From Burkholderia dolosa (GTDB taxonomy: Bacteria > Pseudomonadota > Gammaproteobacteria > Burkholderiales > Burkholderiaceae): a stretch of DNA of 37,090 bases. Positions 8,061-17,606 of this stretch are shown in pieces. The position numbers and the translations under genes were made by a program. The notes under the pieces are model-generated. The model was given only the letters and a program-made list of their open reading frames with translations. It searched no databases and had not been told where the DNA came from. Position 1 is the first letter of the stretch. Each line of letters starts with the position of its first letter. The DNA lies in NCBI RefSeq assembly GCF_902499135.1, contig NZ_CABVPR010000058.1, positions 1 to 37,090 on the forward strand. The letters are read 5' to 3'.

Positions 8061-8870
8061 TCATCCCCGCACGAGCACGACGAGCTTGAGATCTTCCCGA
8101 TGCGCAGGCTTCAAAGTGATCTGCTGATACACGAGGCGGCCGTCGGCCGGATGGTCGAATTCGCGCAGGCCGCCTTCGCGCTCGAACACGTCCTGCGATG
8201 CCCAATACTGCGCGAAGGCATCGCTGCCGGCCATCAGCGCGTCGATCAGCGCGCGGGTCGGCGCGTCGGCGAGGTGGCGGATCGAGTCGGCGCGGAATTC
8301 GGCCGCGAGCCGGCGCGCGCGGGTTTCCCAGTCGACGATCAGCGTGCGCGCGGCCGGTGCCATGAACGTGAAGCGCAGCAGGTTGCGGTCGTGCTCGCCG
8401 TCGAGCCAGCCCGTGAACAGCGCGGCGGCCGGCGCGTTCCATGCGAGCGCGTTCCATTGCCGGTCGAGCACGTACGCGGGCATGGCGATCGTGGCGACGG
8501 TCGCCGCGAGCGTCGGCGGCAGGTCGCCGGCAGCGACGTCGGGCTCGGCCGGATCGCGCTGCGCGGCCAGTTCGAACAGATAAGCGCGTTCGGCCTTCGA
8601 CAACTGCAGCGCGACGGCGATCCGGGCGAGCGCATCGGCCGACGCCGACACCGGGCGGCCCTGTTCGATCCACGTGTACCAGGTTGGGCTGACGCCGCAC
8701 AGCTGCGCGACTTCCTCGCGCCGCAGCCCCGGCGTGCGGCGGCGCGGGCCGGGCGGCAGGCCGACGGCCTGCGGCGACAGCCGTTCGCGGTGCGCCCGGA
8801 TGAATTCGCCGAGTGCGCGGGCGGGCGTCGCATCGAGGGGCGGGGTAGGGGCGGAGGACGGCTGGTTCAT
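8061..8870 (-). CDS. MmyB-type HTH transcriptional regulator (XRE HTH plus ligand-binding domain)
   Basis: This 269-residue cytoplasmic DNA-binding protein has an N-terminal helix-turn-helix at about residues 20-80 (LRREEVAQLCGVSPTWYTWIEQG), as in the xenobiotic response element family. It is followed by the MmyB-like ligand-binding domain with the characteristic AMPAYVLDRQWNALAWN and FTGWL segments. Family members are one-component regulators that often control a divergent neighbour; some have been reported to bind fatty acids. Start ATG gives MNQPSSAPTPP. The gene diverges from a methyltransferase gene with a perfect palindrome between them, a likely autoregulatory operator. Its 3' end abuts a foreign fragment, and a decayed partial copy of its C-terminal part is found 5.3 kb away at 2501-2763. 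Confidence 0.9.
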   Translation of the reverse strand: MNQPSSAPTPPLDATPARALGEFIRAHRERLSPQAVGLPPGPRRRTPGLRREEVAQLCGVSPTWYTWIEQGRPVSASADALARIAVALQLSKAERAYLFELAAQRDPAEPDVAAGDLPPTLAATVATIAMPAYVLDRQWNALAWNAPAAALFTGWLDGEHDRNLLRFTFMAPAARTLIVDWETRARRLAAEFRADSIRHLADAPTRALIDALMAGSDAFAQYWASQDVFEREGGLREFDHPADGRLVYQQITLKPAHREDLKLVVLVRG

Positions 8871-8948
8871 GCGGAAACGGCTGAAAAGGGGCACCGGAGG
8901 CGCGACAAGGATCAGGCAGGTGTAACAAATACCAGAATAACTGCTTAA

Positions 8949-8964
8949 CTTGTACTGGTACAAG
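8949..8964. promoter_or_regulatory. Palindromic operator candidate between the MmyB-type regulator and the methyltransferase
   Basis: CTTGTAC-TG-GTACAAG is a perfect 7-bp inverted repeat with a 2-base centre. It lies in a short AT-rich patch in the 162-base divergent intergenic region, 78 bases from the regulator start and 68 bases from the methyltransferase start. Regulators of this kind normally bind such a site to control themselves and the neighbour. Function is inferred from position and symmetry. Confidence 0.6.
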
Positions 8965-9032
8965 CGCGGCCCTATTGTAGCGATTCGCGCGCTGGCAGGC
9001 AGCGAGCGCCCCACCCAGGGAAGGAGCCAACG

Positions 9033-9785
9033 ATGAAACATCACGACCAGGTCGCCGACGCATTCGGCACGACAGCCGCCGCCTACCTGACGAGCACGGT
9101 CCACGCGACGGGTGCCGATCTGCAGGCGCTGGCCGACGCCGTGCACGCGACGCCCGCCGCCGCCGTGCTCGATCTCGGCTGCGGCGCCGGTCATGCGAGC
9201 TTCGCGGTCGCGCCGCACGTGCGCGATGTGGTCGCGTACGATCTGGCCGCGCCGATGCTCGCGACCGTCGACGCCGCCGCGCGCGAGCGCGGGCTCGCGA
9301 ACGTCCGCACGCAGCAGGGTCCGGCCGAGCGGCTGCCGTTCGATGCGGCGACGTTCGACTACGTGATCAGCCGGATGAGCGCGCATCACTGGCACGACGT
9401 GCGCGCGGCGCTGGCCGAAGTGCGCCGCGTGCTGAAGCCGGGCGGACGCGTGCTGATGATCGACATCGCCGGCAACGACCATCCGTTGCTCGACACGTAT
9501 CTTCAAGCGGCCGAGGTGCTGCGCGACGCATCGCACGTGCGCAACTATCGCGCCGACGAATGGCTCGCGATGTTCCGCGACGCCGGTTTCGATGCGCACG
9601 TGCAGCGCCGCTGGCGGCTGCAGATCGACTTCGACACGTGGGTCGCGCGGATCCGGACGCCGGCCGACAGCGTCGCCGGCATCCGCGCGCTGTGGGCGCA
9701 CGCGCCCGACGAGGTGCGCAGCTACTACGCGGTGCAGCCGGACGGTTCGTTCGAACACGATGCGCTGCTGATCGATGCGCATTGA
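9033..9785 (+). CDS. Class I SAM-dependent methyltransferase
   Basis: A 250-residue soluble protein of the UbiE/type 11 methyltransferase class. Motif I is VLDLGCGAGHASF (about residues 46-58), which binds S-adenosylmethionine. The acidic end of strand 2 is VAYDLAAPML. Post-motif I is GPAERLPFD, followed by LKPGGRVLMID. The start ATG has AAGGAG eight bases upstream. It is divergent from an MmyB-type regulator gene with a shared palindrome, so it is the likely regulated target. The substrate is unknown; small molecules are typical for this class. GCCGGCGC/GCGCCGGC arms (9791-9798, 9808-9815) just after the stop form a hairpin without a T-run. Confidence 0.88.
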   Translation: MKHHDQVADAFGTTAAAYLTSTVHATGADLQALADAVHATPAAAVLDLGCGAGHASFAVAPHVRDVVAYDLAAPMLATVDAAARERGLANVRTQQGPAERLPFDAATFDYVISRMSAHHWHDVRAALAEVRRVLKPGGRVLMIDIAGNDHPLLDTYLQAAEVLRDASHVRNYRADEWLAMFRDAGFDAHVQRRWRLQIDFDTWVARIRTPADSVAGIRALWAHAPDEVRSYYAVQPDGSFEHDALLIDAH

Positions 9786-9838
9786 GCGCGGCCGGCGCCA
9801 TCGGATCGCGCCGGCTTCGCCCGTCGTACACCGCGCGT

Positions 9839-9874
9839 AAAAAAGCCGCGATACGCACGAACGCGTATCGCGGC
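9839..9874 (-). terminator. Rho-independent terminator of ppc
   Basis: Perfect 12-bp stem GCCGCGATACGC (9845-9856) and GCGTATCGCGGC (9863-9874) with a 6-base loop. Read on the minus strand it is followed by six T (9844-9839). It sits about 50 bases past the ppc stop and separates the convergent ppc and methyltransferase genes. Confidence 0.85.
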
Positions 9875-9925
9875 GGATGCGACGTCGGCAAACGCGCGGC
9901 GAAGCGGGCCGCGCGTTTGCGCGGA

Positions 9926-12900
9926 TCAGCCGGTGTTGCGCAGGCCGGCCGCGATCCCGTTGATCGTCAGATGGATCCCGCGGCGCAGTCGCGCGTTCGT
10001 GTCGCCCGCGCGGTGACGCTTGATCAGCTCGACCTGCAGATGGTTCAGCGGATCGAGATACGGGAAGCGGTTCTTGATCGAGCGCGCGAGCAGCGGGTTC
10101 GTCGCGAGCCGCGTGTCGTGCCCGGTGATTTCGGCGAGCGCGCGCGACGTGCGCTCCCATTCGGCGACGATCCGCTCGAACACGTGCTTGCGCAGCTTGC
10201 GATCGGCGACGAGCTGCGCATAGCGCGATGCGACCGCGAGATCGGTCTTCGCGAGCACCATGTCCATGTTCGACAGCAGGTTCGAGAAGAACGGCCAGGT
10301 CTTGTTCATCTTCTTCAGCAGCGCGAGGCGCTTGGTGCGCTCGGCCTCGTCATGCGCGCCGTCGAGATACGCGCTGACCGCACTGCCGAAACCGTACCAG
10401 CCGGTCAGCAGCAGCCGGCACTGGCCCCACGAGAAGCCCCACGGAATCGCGCGCAGGTCTTCGATGCGCCGGTTCTTCGGATCCTGCAGCTTGCGCGACG
10501 CAGGGCGGCTGCCGATGTTCAGCTCGGCGATCTCGGTGATCGGCGTCGACGAGAAGAAGTAGTCGGTGAAGCCCGGCGTCTCGTAGACGAGCGCACGATA
10601 CGCGGCCATCGCCGCGTCGGACAGCGTCTGCATCGCGGCTTCGAACGCGGGCAGCTGCGCGGGCGCGTTCGACTGCAGCAGCAGCGACGCTTCGAGCGTC
10701 GCGGCGACCACCGTTTCGAGGTTGCGCCGGCCGATCTCCGGGTTCGCGAACTTGCTCGCGATCACTTCGCCCTGTTCGGTCAGCCGGATCTGGCCGTTCA
10801 CGGTGCCCGGCGGCTGCGACAGGATCGCCTGATAGGTCGGGCCGCCGCCGCGGCCGACCGTGCCGCCCCGGCCGTGGAACAGCCGCAGCGTGATCTTGCG
10901 CTCGCGGAACAGGTCGACGAGCGCGAGCTCCGCGCGGTACAGCTCCCAGTTCGACGTGAGGAAGCCGCCGTCCTTGTTGCTGTCCGAATAGCCGAGCATC
11001 ACTTCCTGTTCGGCGCCCTGGTGCGCGATCAGCGTGTCGACGCCCGGCAGCGCGAAGTATTCGCGCATGATCCGCGACGCGTCGCGCAGATCGGGGATCG
11101 TCTCGAACAGCGGGATCACCATCAGCGCGTTCTTCGCGTGGCTGCCCGGCGTGCCGAGCGTGCCTTCGAGCAGCCCCGTCTCCTTCTGCAGCAGCAGCAC
11201 TTCGACGAGGTCGCTGACGGTTTCCGTATGCGAAATGATGTAGTTGCGCACCGCGCGCGCGCCGAATTGCGCACGCACGTCGCGCGCTTTCTCGAACACG
11301 CCGAGCTCGCTTTGGGCGAGCGCCGAATACTCGAGATACGGCGAACGCAGCGGGCGCGGATCGGCGAGCGCCGCGAGCAGCACGCGCAGCTTGTCTTCCT
11401 CGGCGAGCGCCGCGTAATTCGCTTCGACGCCCGCGCGCGCGAACAGCTCCGCGACGACGGCTTCGTGGACGTCCGAGCTCTGGCGCAGGTCGATGCTCGC
11501 GAGATGGAAGCCGAATACTTCGGCCGCGCGCACGAGCGGCGCGAGGCGCGGCGCGGCGAGCGACGCGCCGTGGTGTTCGTCGAGCGACGCGGTCAGCACC
11601 TTCAGGTCGGCGACGAACTCGTCGGCATCCGCATACGGCGTCGCGCGCACGGGCGGCGCGCCGCGCCCCGCGCTGCGCACCGGCACCGTGCCTTCGCCGA
11701 GCCGCACGCGCGCGCTTGCCGCGAGCCGCGTGTAGATGCCGATCAGCGCGCGGCGGTACGGCTCGTCGACGCGATGCGGCGACTGGTCGGGCGACGCCGC
11801 CGCGAGCGCCTTCACCGCGTCGCTTGCGCCGACCAGCAGGTTCGACACCGACAGTTCGGCGCCGAGCTTGTGCACCTGTTCCAGATAGTGCTCGAGGATC
11901 ACGGCGGCCTGGCGGTTGATCGCTTCGTCGAGCGTCGCGGCCGTCACGTTCGGGTTGCCGTCGCGATCGCCGCCGATCCAGCTGCCCATCTGGAAGAACG
12001 CGGGCACGCGCGCGGGCAGCCCGTGCTCGGCGAGCGCGGCTTCGATGTCGCCGTACAGCGCGGGCAGTTCGTCGAGGAACGTCGCGCGGTAGTACGACAG
12101 CGCGTTCTCGATCTCGTCGCCGACCGTCAGCCGCGCGTCGCGCAGCATGCGCGTCTGCCACAGCGCGGTCACGCGCGCGCGCAGCATCGCCTCGTTGTGC
12201 GCGCGTTCGCGCGCGGTCAGCGGCTGGTCGCGCTCGGCGAGGAGCCGCGCGATGTCGTGCTGCGCGTCGAGGATGCTCTTGCGCTGCACTTCGGTCGGAT
12301 GCGCGGTCAGCACGGGGACGATCAGCGCATCGTCGAAGAAGCGCTGCAGCAGCCGCTTCGATGCGTTGCCGGTCGTCTTCAGCTGCTCGAGCGCGTACGC
12401 GACCGTGCCCGGCTGCGGCGCGGAGCCGGCCAGTGCGTGGATGCGGCGGCGGCGGTTGTGGTGGCGGTCTTCCGCGATGTTCGCGAGGTGCGAGAAATAG
12501 CTGAACGCGCGCACGACGCTCACCGTCTGCTCGGGCGTCAGCTTGCGCAGCTTCTTCTCGAGCGTCTGCGCGGCTTCGTTGTCGTCCTCGCGGCGAAACT
12601 TCACCGCGGTCTGGCGGATCGTCTCGACGACGTCGAACACCGTGTCGCCTTCCTGCTCGCGCACGACGTCGCCGAGCAGGCGGCCGAGGAAGCGGATGTC
12701 CTCGAACAGCGGGCGATCCTTGTCTTCGCGCGTGCGCGCGCCGGACTTCGGCGCGGCGGCCGTGCGGGCGGCGGCGCGCACGGCGGTGCCGGCCGCGGTT
12801 GCCGTTCGTTTCGTCGGACGTATCGGGTCTTTCGGTTTCGTTGCCGGTTGGTTTGCCGGTTTCGCACGGCCGTTCGCGGCGGCGGCGACGGTGCCCGTCT

Positions 12901-12964
12901 GGGCGTCGGAGGGAGGCAGGGCAGCATTGCGGCGCGCCGTACGCGCCGATCCGGAAGACTTCAC
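9926..12964 (-). CDS. ppc: Phosphoenolpyruvate carboxylase
   Basis: Cytosolic anaplerotic enzyme converting phosphoenolpyruvate and bicarbonate to oxaloacetate. Hallmarks are all present: [13 protein letters not shown] with the catalytic His, [27 protein letters not shown], the active-site loop [15 protein letters not shown], and the C-terminus RNTG typical of the family. The GTG at 12962-12964 is taken as the start (1012 residues), because AAGGA lies eight bases upstream and the protein then begins with VKSSGSAR (read as M). A TTG ten codons earlier keeps the frame open but has no ribosome site. About the first 90 residues are a low-complexity Ala/Lys/Thr extension before the conserved domain, as in Burkholderia orthologues that I recall. 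It is divergent from hemC. Confidence 0.96.
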   Translation of the reverse strand: MKSSGSARTARRNAALPPSDAQTGTVAAAANGRAKPANQPATKPKDPIRPTKRTATAAGTAVRAAARTAAAPKSGARTREDKDRPLFEDIRFLGRLLGDVVREQEGDTVFDVVETIRQTAVKFRREDDNEAAQTLEKKLRKLTPEQTVSVVRAFSYFSHLANIAEDRHHNRRRRIHALAGSAPQPGTVAYALEQLKTTGNASKRLLQRFFDDALIVPVLTAHPTEVQRKSILDAQHDIARLLAERDQPLTARERAHNEAMLRARVTALWQTRMLRDARLTVGDEIENALSYYRATFLDELPALYGDIEAALAEHGLPARVPAFFQMGSWIGGDRDGNPNVTAATLDEAINRQAAVILEHYLEQVHKLGAELSVSNLLVGASDAVKALAAASPDQSPHRVDEPYRRALIGIYTRLAASARVRLGEGTVPVRSAGRGAPPVRATPYADADEFVADLKVLTASLDEHHGASLAAPRLAPLVRAAEVFGFHLASIDLRQSSDVHEAVVAELFARAGVEANYAALAEEDKLRVLLAALADPRPLRSPYLEYSALAQSELGVFEKARDVRAQFGARAVRNYIISHTETVSDLVEVLLLQKETGLLEGTLGTPGSHAKNALMVIPLFETIPDLRDASRIMREYFALPGVDTLIAHQGAEQEVMLGYSDSNKDGGFLTSNWELYRAELALVDLFRERKITLRLFHGRGGTVGRGGGPTYQAILSQPPGTVNGQIRLTEQGEVIASKFANPEIGRRNLETVVAATLEASLLLQSNAPAQLPAFEAAMQTLSDAAMAAYRALVYETPGFTDYFFSSTPITEIAELNIGSRPASRKLQDPKNRRIEDLRAIPWGFSWGQCRLLLTGWYGFGSAVSAYLDGAHDEAERTKRLALLKKMNKTWPFFSNLLSNMDMVLAKTDLAVASRYAQLVADRKLRKHVFERIVAEWERTSRALAEITGHDTRLATNPLLARSIKNRFPYLDPLNHLQVELIKRHRAGDTNARLRRGIHLTINGIAAGLRNTG

Positions 12965-12997
12965 GATGGGTTTCCTTGGGAAAGCTCGAGTCAAAAG

Positions 12998-13033
12998 GAA
13001 CTGCGGGAACTGCGGAAACTGCAGGTACTGCGG
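12998..13033. repeat. Four tandem 9-bp repeats in the ppc/hemC intergenic region
   Basis: Units GAACTGCGG, GAACTGCGG, AAACTGCAG and GTACTGCGG lie head to tail. The first two are identical and the others differ by one or two bases. They are inside the 217-base divergent region, 34 bases upstream of the ppc start codon, so probably in the ppc leader or promoter. Copy number could vary between strains by slippage. Confidence 0.8.
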
Positions 13034-13181
13034 TCAAGCAACCAGCTACGTGCGGCACGTCGGCGCATCGGCGCCGCGGGCCGCGCGGGCGCGGCTCGGG
13101 CGCAGGCGCCGGGCCCGGGCGGGCCGAAGCCTGCGTGCTACCATTGTTCGATCTTCCATCCCGTCCTTCGATGTTCCTGCA

Positions 13182-14183
13182 ATGAATTCCGAGACCCTTT
13201 CGGTCGGGCCGCGACAGACGCAGCCGCCCGCGACGCTGACGATTGCTTCGCGCGAGAGCCGCCTGGCGATGTGGCAAGCCGAACATGTGCGTGATGCGCT
13301 GCGCAAATTATATCCAGCTTGCGACGTGAAAATCCTCGGGATGACGACGCGTGGCGACCAGATTCTCGATCGCACGCTGTCGAAGGTCGGCGGCAAGGGT
13401 CTGTTCGTGAAGGAACTCGAGAACGCGCTCGCCGACGGCCGCGCCGATCTCGCGGTGCACTCGCTGAAGGACGTGCCGATGGCGCTGCCCGACGGCTTCT
13501 CGCTCGCGGCGATCATGACGCGCGAAGACCCGCGCGACGCATTCGTGTCGAACGACTACGCGTCGCTCGACGCGCTGCCGGCCGGTGCGGTCGTCGGCAC
13601 GTCGAGCCTGCGCCGCGAAGCGATGCTGCGCGCGCGCTATCCGCATCTGAACGTGCTGCCGCTGCGCGGCAATCTCGACACGCGTCTCGCGAAGCTCGAC
13701 CGCGGCGACTACGCGGCGATCATTCTCGCGGCCGCGGGGCTCAAGCGTCTCGGTCTCGAAGCGCGGATCCGCGCGCTGCTCGCTGTCGACGACAGTCCGC
13801 CCGCGGCCGGGCAGGGCGCGCTCGGTATCGAGATCGCATCGCATCGCACCGACGTCGCCGCGTGGCTCGCGCCGCTGCACGATCCGCAGACCGCGCTCGC
13901 GGTCGAAGCCGAGCGGATGGTGTCGCGTGCGCTCGGCGGCAGCTGCGAGGTGCCGCTCGCCGCGCATGCGGTGTGGCGCGCGGGCGAGCTGTACCTGACC
14001 GGCCGCGTGTCGACGACGGACGGCACGCGCGTGCTCACCGCCGACGCATGTGCGGCGGTGATCAGCGTCGCCGATGCGCTCGCGCTCGGCCGCGCGGTGT
14101 CCGACGAACTCGAAGCGCAGGGTGCGCTCGACATCGTGCACGCATTGCTCGCCGGTTCGCAGGCCGGCAAGGGCGACGCCTGA
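13182..14183 (+). CDS. hemC: Porphobilinogen deaminase (hydroxymethylbilane synthase)
   Basis: Cytosolic enzyme that joins four porphobilinogen units into hydroxymethylbilane in tetrapyrrole synthesis, 333 residues. The dipyrromethane cofactor attaches to Cys255 in LGGSCEVPL. The N-terminal [10 protein letters not shown], the HSLKDVP segment and the Arg-rich substrate-binding GTSSLRREA region are all conserved. The ATG at 13182 gives an N-terminal extension of about 18 residues before the conserved [10 protein letters not shown]. The next gene starts inside the stop codon (TGATG), so hemC, hemDX and hemY form an operon with translational coupling. ppc is divergent upstream. Confidence 0.97.
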   Translation: MNSETLSVGPRQTQPPATLTIASRESRLAMWQAEHVRDALRKLYPACDVKILGMTTRGDQILDRTLSKVGGKGLFVKELENALADGRADLAVHSLKDVPMALPDGFSLAAIMTREDPRDAFVSNDYASLDALPAGAVVGTSSLRREAMLRARYPHLNVLPLRGNLDTRLAKLDRGDYAAIILAAAGLKRLGLEARIRALLAVDDSPPAAGQGALGIEIASHRTDVAAWLAPLHDPQTALAVEAERMVSRALGGSCEVPLAAHAVWRAGELYLTGRVSTTDGTRVLTADACAAVISVADALALGRAVSDELEAQGALDIVHALLAGSQAGKGDA

Positions 14184-16153
14184 TGGCGGGCGGCGCGCGT
14201 GCGTTTACCGCCGTCCTGACGCGCCCGGACGGCCAGTCTGCCGGGCTCGCCGCGCAACTGGCCGAAGCCGGCTGCGACGTGCTCGAATTTCCGCTGATCG
14301 ACATCGCGCCGGTCGACGATCCGGCGCCGCTCGATGCCGCGCTCGCGGCGCTCGCCGATTACGCGCTGGTGATCTTCGTGTCGCCGAACGCGATCGAGCG
14401 CGCGCTCGCGCGCTACGACGCGATCTGGCCGAACGCGCTGCCGATCGGCGTCGTCGGCCCCGGCAGCGTCGCGGCGCTCGAGCGGCACGGGATCGCGGCC
14501 CCCGCGCATCGCGTGATCGCGCCGCACGCGCCCACCGACGGCGGCGTGCCGCGCTACGACTCGGAAAGCCTGTTCGCGAGCATCGAAGCGGCGTTCGGCG
14601 GCGCCGCGGCGCTCGCGGGCAAGCGCGTGCTGATCGTGCGCGGCGACGGCGGGCGCGAATGGCTCGCCGAGCGGCTGCGCGAGGCCGGCGCGGACATCAC
14701 GCTCGTCGCCGCGTACCGTCGTGTCGTGCCGGAGCCGCGCATCGGCGCGTGGGAGCGCGTGCACGCGCTGCTCGGCGGCGAGCCGCACGCGTGGCTCGTC
14801 ACGAGCTCGGAAGGCGTGCGCAACCTGCACGAACTCGCGCGGACCCACCTGAACGGCGCGGAGATCGACGCGCTCAAGCATGCGCCGCTCGTCACGCCGC
14901 ACGCACGGATCGAACAGACCGCGCGCGCATTGGGTTTTGATAGGATTACGCTGACCGGCGCGGGCGATGAGCGCATCGTCCGCGCGTTTCGAACGATGGC
15001 CGACGAGGCCGTCCAACCGGCGACAGCCGCACCGGTGACTAAACGCATGACAGATACCAACGATTCCAAAAGCGTCGCTTCGCAGCCGGCCGCTGCATCC
15101 GCACCGCCGTCCAGTTCTCCTTATGCCGCGCCCGCGCCGAACGCACGTCGCGGCGGCAGCGCGGTGCTGTGGTTCGTCATCGTCGTGCTCGGCTGCGCGG
15201 CGGGCGTCGGCGGCTATGCGCTGAACCGCAAGGTCGACCGGCTCGACGACGCGCTCGTCGCGCGCCAGAAGGCGCTCGACGCGCAGGTTGCCGACACGCG
15301 GAGCAAGACCGAGCAGGCGCTCGCGAGCACGCACCAGGTCGACACGCAGCTCGCACAGCTCGACGGCAAGCTCGCCAATGCGCAGAGCGCGCAGCAGGCG
15401 CTGCAGCAGCAATATCAGGATCTGTCGCGCAACCGCGACGCGTGGATGCTCGAGGAAGTCGACCAGATGCTGTCGAGCGCGAGCCAGCAGCTGCAGCTGA
15501 CCGGCAACACGCAGCTCGCGCTGATCGCGCTGCAGAATGCCGATGCGCGGCTCGCGACGTCGCAGAGCGCGCAGGCCGTCACGGTGCGCAAGGCGCTCGC
15601 GCAGGACATCGAGAAACTGAAGGCTGCGCCGTCGGCCGACCTCACCGGCCTCGCGATCAAGCTGGACGACGCGATCGGCAAGATCGACGCGCTGCCGCTG
15701 TCGGGCGAGACGATCGTGCCGCACGCGGCGCCGAAGGCCGCGCCGGCCGATGCGGCGTCGTCCGCCGCGGCCGGCGAGTCGCGCTGGAAGGTGTGGTGGC
15801 ACGACTTCTCGGCCGGCCTCGGCCAGCAGCTGAAGAGCCTCGTGCAGGTGCGCCGGATCGATAACGCCGACGCGATGCTCGCCGCTCCCGACCAGGGCTA
15901 CTTCGTGCGCGAGAACGTGAAGCTGCGGCTGCTCACCGCGCGGCTGTCGCTGCTCGCGCGCAACGAGAGTGCGATGAAGGCCGACCTGCATGCGGCGCAG
16001 GCGGCGCTCGGCAAGTATTTCGACCAAGCATCGAAGGACACGCAGACGGTCGAGGATCTGCTCAGGCAGGTCGACGCCGCGTCGCTGACGGTCGCGGTGC
16101 CGAACCTGAACACGAGCCTGAACGCCGTTCAGCAGTTCAAGAGCCGGGGGTAA
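14183..16153 (+). CDS. hemDX: Fused uroporphyrinogen-III synthase HemD / membrane protein HemX
   Basis: A 656-residue fusion. Residues 1 to about 265 are HemD, which cyclises hydroxymethylbilane to uroporphyrinogen III; visible marks are VLTRPDGQ at the N-terminus, VSPNAIERAL, VLIVRGDGGREWLAERL and VTSSEGVRNL. A low-complexity Pro/Ala/Ser linker follows (about 266-322). Then comes one membrane helix (about 325-345, VLWFVIVVLGCAAGVGGYAL), a long Gln/Ala-rich coiled coil (about 345-435), and the HemX domain ending in NTSLNAVQQFKSRG. HemX is poorly characterised and sits in the inner membrane with its large domain on the periplasmic side. The gene overlaps hemC by one base (TGATG). Internal ATG 15047 (MTDTNDSKSV) could start HemX alone, but it has no clear ribosome site, and no stop or frameshift separates the two parts. 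Confidence 0.93.
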   Translation: MAGGARAFTAVLTRPDGQSAGLAAQLAEAGCDVLEFPLIDIAPVDDPAPLDAALAALADYALVIFVSPNAIERALARYDAIWPNALPIGVVGPGSVAALERHGIAAPAHRVIAPHAPTDGGVPRYDSESLFASIEAAFGGAAALAGKRVLIVRGDGGREWLAERLREAGADITLVAAYRRVVPEPRIGAWERVHALLGGEPHAWLVTSSEGVRNLHELARTHLNGAEIDALKHAPLVTPHARIEQTARALGFDRITLTGAGDERIVRAFRTMADEAVQPATAAPVTKRMTDTNDSKSVASQPAAASAPPSSSPYAAPAPNARRGGSAVLWFVIVVLGCAAGVGGYALNRKVDRLDDALVARQKALDAQVADTRSKTEQALASTHQVDTQLAQLDGKLANAQSAQQALQQQYQDLSRNRDAWMLEEVDQMLSSASQQLQLTGNTQLALIALQNADARLATSQSAQAVTVRKALAQDIEKLKAAPSADLTGLAIKLDDAIGKIDALPLSGETIVPHAAPKAAPADAASSAAAGESRWKVWWHDFSAGLGQQLKSLVQVRRIDNADAMLAAPDQGYFVRENVKLRLLTARLSLLARNESAMKADLHAAQAALGKYFDQASKDTQTVEDLLRQVDAASLTVAVPNLNTSLNAVQQFKSRG

Positions 16154-16155
16154 CG

Positions 16156-17343
16156 ATGACGCTCCGAGGAATCGTCTGGCTCGCGATCCTGTTTGCGATC
16201 GCCGCGGCGCTCGCCACCGTCGGCCGCTTCGACGCAGGGCAGGTGCTGATCGTCTATCCGCCGTACCGCGTCGACGTGTCGCTGAATCTGTTCGTGATCG
16301 CGATCGTCGTGCTGTTCATCGTCGTGTATGCGCTGCTGCGCATCGTGCGCAACATCTGGCGCATGCCGCAGCGCGTCGCCGCGTACCGCGCGCGTTCGCG
16401 CAACGAGAAGGCGCAGGCGTCGCTGCGCGATGCGATCGCGAATCTGTACGCGGGCCGCTTCTCGCGCGCCGAGAAGGCCGCACGCGATGCGCTCGCGGTC
16501 GATGCGAACCAGGGCGCGGCGAGTCTCGTCGCGGCGACGGCCGCGCACCGGATGCACGAGTACGCGCGGCGCGACGACTGGCTGTCGAAGGTCGACGCAC
16601 CCGGATGGCAGGACGCGCGGCTGCTCGCGACGGCCGACATGCGCGCGGACGCGCGCGATGCGGACGGCGCGCTCGCCGCGCTGGCCGAGATGCAGGCAGG
16701 CGGCAAGCGCATCCACGCGCAGCAGGTCGCGCTGCGCGCGCAGCAGCAGTTGAAGAACTGGGCCGAGGTGCTGAAGCTCGCGAAGGCGCTCGAGAAGCGC
16801 GAGGCGCTGCATCCGGCTGCGGCCGTGCGGCTGCGCCAGCAGGCCGCGGAGAACCTGCTGCGCGAACGCCGGCACGACGCCGACGCGCTGCTCGAGGTGT
16901 GGCAGTCGCTGTCGCCGGCCGAGCGTCAGTCGCCGCGTCTCGCCGATCTCGCGGCGGAACTGCTCGTGCCGCTCGAACGCCGCACCGAAGCGCGCCGCAT
17001 CGTCGAGGACGCGCTCGCGCACAACTGGGATGCACGGCTGCTGCGCCGCTATCCGGATACGGCCGGCGCCGATGCGTTGCCGCTGATCCAGAAAGCCGAA
17101 GGGTGGAAGAACGATCATCCGGAAGACGCGGACCTGCTGTTCGCGCTCGGCCGGCTTTGCCAGCAGCAGCAGCTGTGGGGCAAGGCGCAGTCGTTCCTCG
17201 AAGCCGCGCTGAAGCTCGCCGACAACGACGCGTTGAAGGTGCGCACGCACCGCGCGCTCGCGCGGCTGTTCGAGCATCTCGGCGAAACCGACAAGGCGGC
17301 GAAGCACTACCGCGAAAGCGCGCTCGCGATCGTCGTGGTGTGA
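16156..17343 (+). CDS. hemY: HemY-type inner-membrane TPR protein
   Basis: A 395-residue protein of the proteobacterial HemY family (HemY N-terminal domain plus TPR repeats). It is unrelated to the Bacillus protoporphyrinogen oxidase of the same name. Two membrane helices lie near residues 3-25 and 41-63, joined by the conserved VYPPYRVDVSLN segment, followed by RARSRNEKAQASLRDAI and Ala-rich helical repeats to the end. Family members are found downstream of hemX, and their biochemical role in haem synthesis is unsettled. It starts two bases after the hemDX stop, so co-translated, and a strong terminator follows at 17387-17425. Confidence 0.93.
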   Translation: MTLRGIVWLAILFAIAAALATVGRFDAGQVLIVYPPYRVDVSLNLFVIAIVVLFIVVYALLRIVRNIWRMPQRVAAYRARSRNEKAQASLRDAIANLYAGRFSRAEKAARDALAVDANQGAASLVAATAAHRMHEYARRDDWLSKVDAPGWQDARLLATADMRADARDADGALAALAEMQAGGKRIHAQQVALRAQQQLKNWAEVLKLAKALEKREALHPAAAVRLRQQAAENLLRERRHDADALLEVWQSLSPAERQSPRLADLAAELLVPLERRTEARRIVEDALAHNWDARLLRRYPDTAGADALPLIQKAEGWKNDHPEDADLLFALGRLCQQQQLWGKAQSFLEAALKLADNDALKVRTHRALARLFEHLGETDKAAKHYRESALAIVVV

Positions 17344-17386
17344 GACGGCGGCGGCTGCCGCTCGCCGCGCGCGTCGCGCAGTAGAA

Positions 17387-17425
17387 ATGCCCCGAACGCC
17401 TGACGGCCTTCGGGGCATTTTGTTT
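17387..17425 (+). terminator. Rho-independent terminator of the hem operon
   Basis: Arms ATGCCCCGAA (17387-17396) and TTCGGGGCAT (17409-17418) are perfect complements around a 12-base loop, followed by TTTGTTT. It closes the hemC-hemDX-hemY operon 43 bases past the hemY stop. Confidence 0.88.
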
Positions 17426-17606
17426 GGAGCGACGCGAGCGCCGCGGCGTTTATGCGTCGAGCTGGCGCAGCCGCCTGGCGTCGCTGGCGACGAACTACAC
17501 CGGCAGCAGTCGATTGGACTCGCGAACCCGCACGCGTGCGGCCGGCGCATGAACGATTCCGTCCCGCACTTCGGCGCGGTCCGTCGTCATCGTTGCCGGC
17601 TCCGCA

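Noticed and set aside
9926-12994. TTG start of ppc ten codons upstream of the chosen GTG
   Set aside because: No ribosome site before the TTG, whereas AAGGA stands eight bases before the GTG, and the GTG start fits Burkholderia orthologues as I recall them.
9560-13294. Very long plus-strand frame (1244 residues) across ppc
   Set aside because: Arginine-rich antisense shadow; ppc on the other strand has every family motif.
15047-16153. Separate hemX gene starting at the internal ATG
   Set aside because: The frame is continuous with hemD, there is no stop or clear ribosome site, and the fused form is standard in this group; kept only as a possible secondary start.
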